Positions 60,566-64,000 of a stretch of 64,000 nucleotides of DNA are shown here, piece by piece; position 1 is the stretch's first letter, and every line of letters begins with the position of its first letter. The position numbers and the translations under genes are program-made. The notes under the pieces were generated by a model that did not search any database, was not told where the DNA came from, and was given only the letters and a program-made list of their open reading frames with translations. Origin of the DNA: Cheiracanthium punctorium. Taxonomy: Eukaryota > Arthropoda > Arachnida > Araneae > Cheiracanthiidae. The stretch is taken from NCBI GenBank assembly GCA_038373885.1, contig JAWZYV010019454.1:1-64000 (forward strand), given 5' to 3'.

Positions 60566-60784
60566 GCTTGTGGATATTAAGGCCGATTGACTGACTAGGG
60601 TCCTATGCCAATAGTTGGAATGCCTTCCGCGGGGGACTTTTTAAGGGATCGTAGCCCTTATTTAAGCGAGGTTTAGGAGAAAACCACGGAAAACTTCGAA
60701 CGGCTAGGTCGAAAGGCGCGACCGGGGTTTGAACCCCTACCGCCTTCCAGTTTCGAGAACAGAATCTCTCAGCCACTGGTGGGG
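60566..60784 (-). mobile_element. tRNA-derived SINE, family B, copy 2
   Basis: On the minus strand the head reads CCAGTGGCTGAGAGATTCTG, with a B box in GGGGTTCAAACCCC. The body carries TTTTCCGTGGTTTTCTCCTA, as in copy 1 at 40980-41200. Imperfect duplications flank it: TTAAATTTACGCTT (60552-60565) and TTAAATCTAAGCTT (60785-60798). The length is 219 bp. Divergence from copy 1 and the two mismatches in the duplication suggest an older insertion than the family A copies. Confidence 0.8.
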
Positions 60785-61430
60785 TTAAATCTAAGCTTTT
60801 ATTTTAAAACGTTTGTTGTGAATTTAGTTTTAAATTTTTAAAAATTTACGAAACATAAATTTCAGGAAATTTTTTTGAATTGGTAAAACATATGTGGATT
60901 CAGAAACACATAAGATCAGTCACATGTATTTTTTCGCTTAAATCAAAGCTTTTTCTTCTTTTTTTATAAAAGAATGCTTCGATTTTTAAAAATTACAATT
61001 AAAAATTAAAACTATTACAACAAATTAAAATTATTACAAACAGTTTAAAAGTTATTATTAAAGAATTCAGAAAGCTATCCCAGAGTACACGAATTAAAAA
61101 CATGACTAATTCACAATCTTCTTGTTCTTGAAATTCTACCTCTATTATGAAATGTTTATTATTTTGGATTTGTTACTGTTACAATTATAATCCGTTTACA
61201 CAATGCTGTCCTCTGCGAATACGGAAGACACTACCTGAACTAAACCCTTTAACAGGTATATCGTGTCATTTACTCATGGATGGGGAAAACGTGTAAGACT
61301 TAAATACTTGATTTGCTGTCACTGAATGGTTCTGCTAATCTGTTTTCCTCACTAGTTGTAACTATCTCGTAAACTGACACATTGGAGTTTGGATGGGAAT
61401 CGTGTGGACTGTACGCCAAGTTTCGTAGTC

Positions 61431-61812
61431 TCACACCTTTCTATTTTTAAATTACGAAACATAGCAGATGTATCGGTTATTTCCACCTTCGGACACACAG
61501 ATTTCTATTTTTAAATTACAAAGCATACCAGATGTATCGGTTATTTCCACCTTCGGCCTCACACCTTTTTATTTTTAAATTACGAAACATACCAGACGTA
61601 TCGGTTATTTCCACCTTCATCCTCACACCTTTGTATTTTTAAATTACAAAACATACCAGATGTATCGGTTATTTCCACCTTCGGCCTCACGCCTTTCTAT
61701 TTTTAAATTACGAAACATACCAGACGTATCGGTTATTTCCACCTTCATCCTCACACCTTTCTATTTTTAAATTACAAATTATATCAGATGTATGGGTTAT
61801 TTCTACCTTTAC
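61431..61812. repeat. 64-bp tandem repeat, six units, alternating types
   Basis: ATTTTTAAATTA anchors fall at 61443, 61507, 61571, 61635, 61699 and 61763, an exact 64-bp spacing. Units continue ACATACCAGA(T/C)GTATCGG and TTATTTCCACCTTC. Units carrying ACGAAACAT alternate with units carrying ACAAA(A/G)CAT. From the third unit the tails alternate CATCCTCAC and CGGCCTCAC. The frame at 61708-61992 overlaps the last units and is not supported as a gene. Confidence 0.9.
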
Positions 61813-62563
61813 ACTAATAGATGCGCTAAACAGAAATTTAGGGAATAAAGTAAGGTATTTTATTTCGTCTGGCAGACATGATATTCTTCTACAAAGAACC
61901 CATGTTCGTACAAAACCCGTTATAACTGAAGAAACACTGGGTTTATTGCAACAAAATGTGTCACAGAAATAGATTATTATAGGAAAAAGCATATATCAAC
62001 ATAACAAAGAAAAGAATGCGAATTGTTAATTAAAGTACAAGTTATCTCGAAAACGATCTATAATGATTTTTCATATTCCATGGCAAAATTTCCTCGGGTA
62101 TTCGGTGACTCCTCGGATCACCCTAAGTACACACCACTGTATTTAAGCTAATAAATTAGATGTTATAGAATAATCCAATTTTTAATAATGAGTTTTTATA
62201 TATCGTAAAAGTTTCACCTAATACGATGTGTGGCTACAGTGCCTTGCTACACAAGCCTCAATACTCTAAAAGAGGATGTATATTATTTAGAGGATGTCAT
62301 CCCTTGATTAGACCGTTTTTTATATAACCTGTATATAAGCTAACAATTCACCTGTATTGTATTGTTATGCTCTGAATGCTTTCTCCCGTAATAATACGGA
62401 TATTTCTAAGCCGAATTTGTTAAAATAAATAGAATATTTCTTCGGTTATTACAGATTTTGTGTTCGTAACCTTAATTTTGGACACCAGTGTAGTTGATAG
62501 TTGAAAGCGTTTTTAAAACATATTTTTATCGTATTCAAATTGTCAAATTTTGTACCATGAAAG

Positions 62564-62896
62564 TTGCATTTGCGGGAAGTGTTAGTTCCCATTAATATTA
62601 TTTTGAAGGCAACTACTGCTGAAAAATATAATATTCTTTGCAAAACTAAGAATGCGCTCCATAGAATACAACTTATAAAAAATGGTTTTAATGGAACTAA
62701 CATACAGCGTCCAAGAACACCGAAAGAATTTGAATTAAAAACATTGCTAGATATTTTTAACAAGCGCAAACACAGCTTGGAATTTTCCAGCAAAATGTTT
62801 ATCTCTCGTCTTCAGATCGGAAGGAATGAAAGATATTTTAAAATAAAATTGAATTGGAAATTGCTACTCTTTACTGCTTTAGTGGTCATTCCATAA
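62564..62896 (+). CDS. Unrecognised 110-residue open frame
   Basis: I do not recognise this product. It is basic and starts MHLREVLVPINIILK. It contains RPRTPKEFELKTLLDI and ends with a hydrophobic stretch (WKLLLFTALVVIP). There is no splice site, promoter or homologous copy that I can point to. A minus-strand frame of similar length (62449-62793) overlaps it, so at least one is chance. It is kept only because it is one of the longer frames not explained by a repeat. Confidence 0.15.
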   Translation: MHLREVLVPINIILKATTAEKYNILCKTKNALHRIQLIKNGFNGTNIQRPRTPKEFELKTLLDIFNKRKHSLEFSSKMFISRLQIGRNERYFKIKLNWKLLLFTALVVIP

Positions 62897-63544
62897 ATCC
62901 TATCAAACACTGTCTGGCCTTGAGGCTTTTTGATAATTTTCCTCTTTCTCATTAGCACAAATAATACCTTAGATGCACAGGCGTGTCACTTTTAATACGT
63001 ATCATCGAATAATAGACAATAAGAATAATTTATTTTTTAAATTTAGGTGTTTTTGCTATTTTTTTGGTAACCTTAAATATTTTTTGAATTTTATAAAGAA
63101 AATGAAAATTTTTAAATGAAAAGTAATACAGTGAAATAAAATATATTGAACTTTGAAATGTTTGTACACGGATGCTTCATATTTTTTACCGATTTTATCT
63201 ATAAAAATTTTAGATATTTTCCTCAAGACTGGATTTAATATTTATATTTCACTCCATCATGACTTCTTAGTTACATAAATAGTAGACAAGTAAGTAGTTA
63301 AAATAGTTTTTCAAGCAAGAACAGTTTATAAATATCTTCTAAGAATACGAGTGTAATCACTTCAAATAACATGATTGATCAAAGTAGTATTATTAATGAC
63401 GACGACTAAAAATTTCTGTAAATAAGCTGTCTAGATTTGACCAAAATTCAAAAGGCAGTACAAACACCAGAATTTAATTGGGATAGGTGACAAAAATATA
63501 ACTACGTATCTTTCGGAAGAGAAAGTCACTATTTACATTTCTCT

Positions 63545-63720
63545 GCATTATAACTCTTTATACCGGAAAAAGCGTTTTACAGGCACTGTAAGATGAAGCA
63601 GCATTTTTAAGGACTACTTGTGCAACATTTCACTGCATTATGACTCTTTATGCCGGAAAAAGAGTTTTACAGGCAAAGTAAGTTGAAGTAGCATTTTTAA
63701 GGAATATTTGTGGGATGATT
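63545..63720. repeat. Tandem duplication, 90-bp period
   Basis: GCATTATAACTCTTTATACC at 63545 is repeated as GCATTATGACTCTTTATGCC at 63635. Both units continue GGAAAAAG(C/A)GTTTTACAGGC, then GAAG(C/T)AGCATTTTTAAGGA. Confidence 0.75.
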
Positions 63721-63756
63721 GTTAGGCAATAAACATGCTCTAAATTTAACGAAGAA

Positions 63757-63867
63757 AGTGTGAATTTTATTCAATTCATACATAAGACAATGCTCTGACC
63801 AAAGTGTGAATTTTATTCAATTGTGTGTGAATTTTATTCGATTCATACGTAAGACAATGCTCTGACA
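63757..63867. repeat. Short tandem repeat
   Basis: GTGTGAATTTTATTC occurs three times (about 63758, 63803 and 63825). The first and last are followed by (A/G)ATTCATAC(A/G)TAAGACA and TGCTCTGAC. Confidence 0.7.
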
Positions 63868-64000
63868 ATGAAACCTGGAAATTTATTTATTTATTTATAT
63901 TCAAACCATAAATTGTTGTTTTTTTATTAATTAATCTGAGAATACTCCAAAACATCCCCCTTTTTTTCTTACAAAATAAATAAAAAATAGTTTTCTACTG

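Noticed and set aside
61431..61812. CRISPR array
   Set aside because: Unit and spacer are both repeated with no variable spacers, and the context is a eukaryotic genome. It is a tandem satellite.

Overview
This is AT-rich eukaryotic DNA with no bacterial features: no operons, no ribosome binding sites and no dense coding. Almost everything I can identify is a transposable element, a tandem repeat or a decayed copy of one. The best clue to the host is a full-length 346-residue Tc1 transposase at 24.8 kb, of a type I associate with spider genomes. tRNA-derived SINEs, many short palindromic elements and a Ty3/gypsy element also fit an arthropod. I read the window as intergenic or intronic chelicerate (probably spider) DNA. 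That assignment is inference from family knowledge, not a search.

Layout. At 0.75-0.92 kb lies a GC-rich hAT-type MITE with a 7-bp target duplication. From 1.9 to 3.6 kb several inverted-repeat elements are nested, one holding a hAT-type MITE with an 8-bp target duplication. Two copies of one tRNA-derived SINE (family A) sit in opposite orientation at 6.6 and 7.6 kb. A dead mariner-like element with DD41D spacing occupies 8.14-9.43 kb. Between 12 and 19 kb are a decayed SINE, inverted-repeat elements, several tandem arrays and one GC-rich candidate terminal exon on the minus strand (13.46-13.6 kb). A 5'-truncated Ty3/gypsy element with one 3' LTR covers 20.05-23.6 kb. A structurally intact Tc1 element covers 24.56-25.97 kb.

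From 26 to 41 kb there are old direct duplications, a third SINE type, a 2.25-kb foldback element (33.9-36.2 kb), a long TA microsatellite and a family B SINE. From 41.8 kb on come a reverse transcriptase pseudogene, a piggyBac-type MITE, a 450-bp palindromic element, a minisatellite, a second hAT MITE, a hAT dimerisation-domain remnant broken by a foldback, two LTR fragments, a second family B SINE and a 64-bp alternating tandem array (61.4-61.8 kb).

Functionally only the 24.8-kb transposase looks capable of making protein, and its element keeps both ends and a TA duplication. The other coding remnants (mariner-like, gypsy pol, reverse transcriptase, hAT) all carry stops or frameshifts. Because the short elements have no enzyme of their own, they must have been moved by enzymes encoded elsewhere. 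I see no CRISPR array, no canonical tRNA or rRNA gene and no confident host gene.
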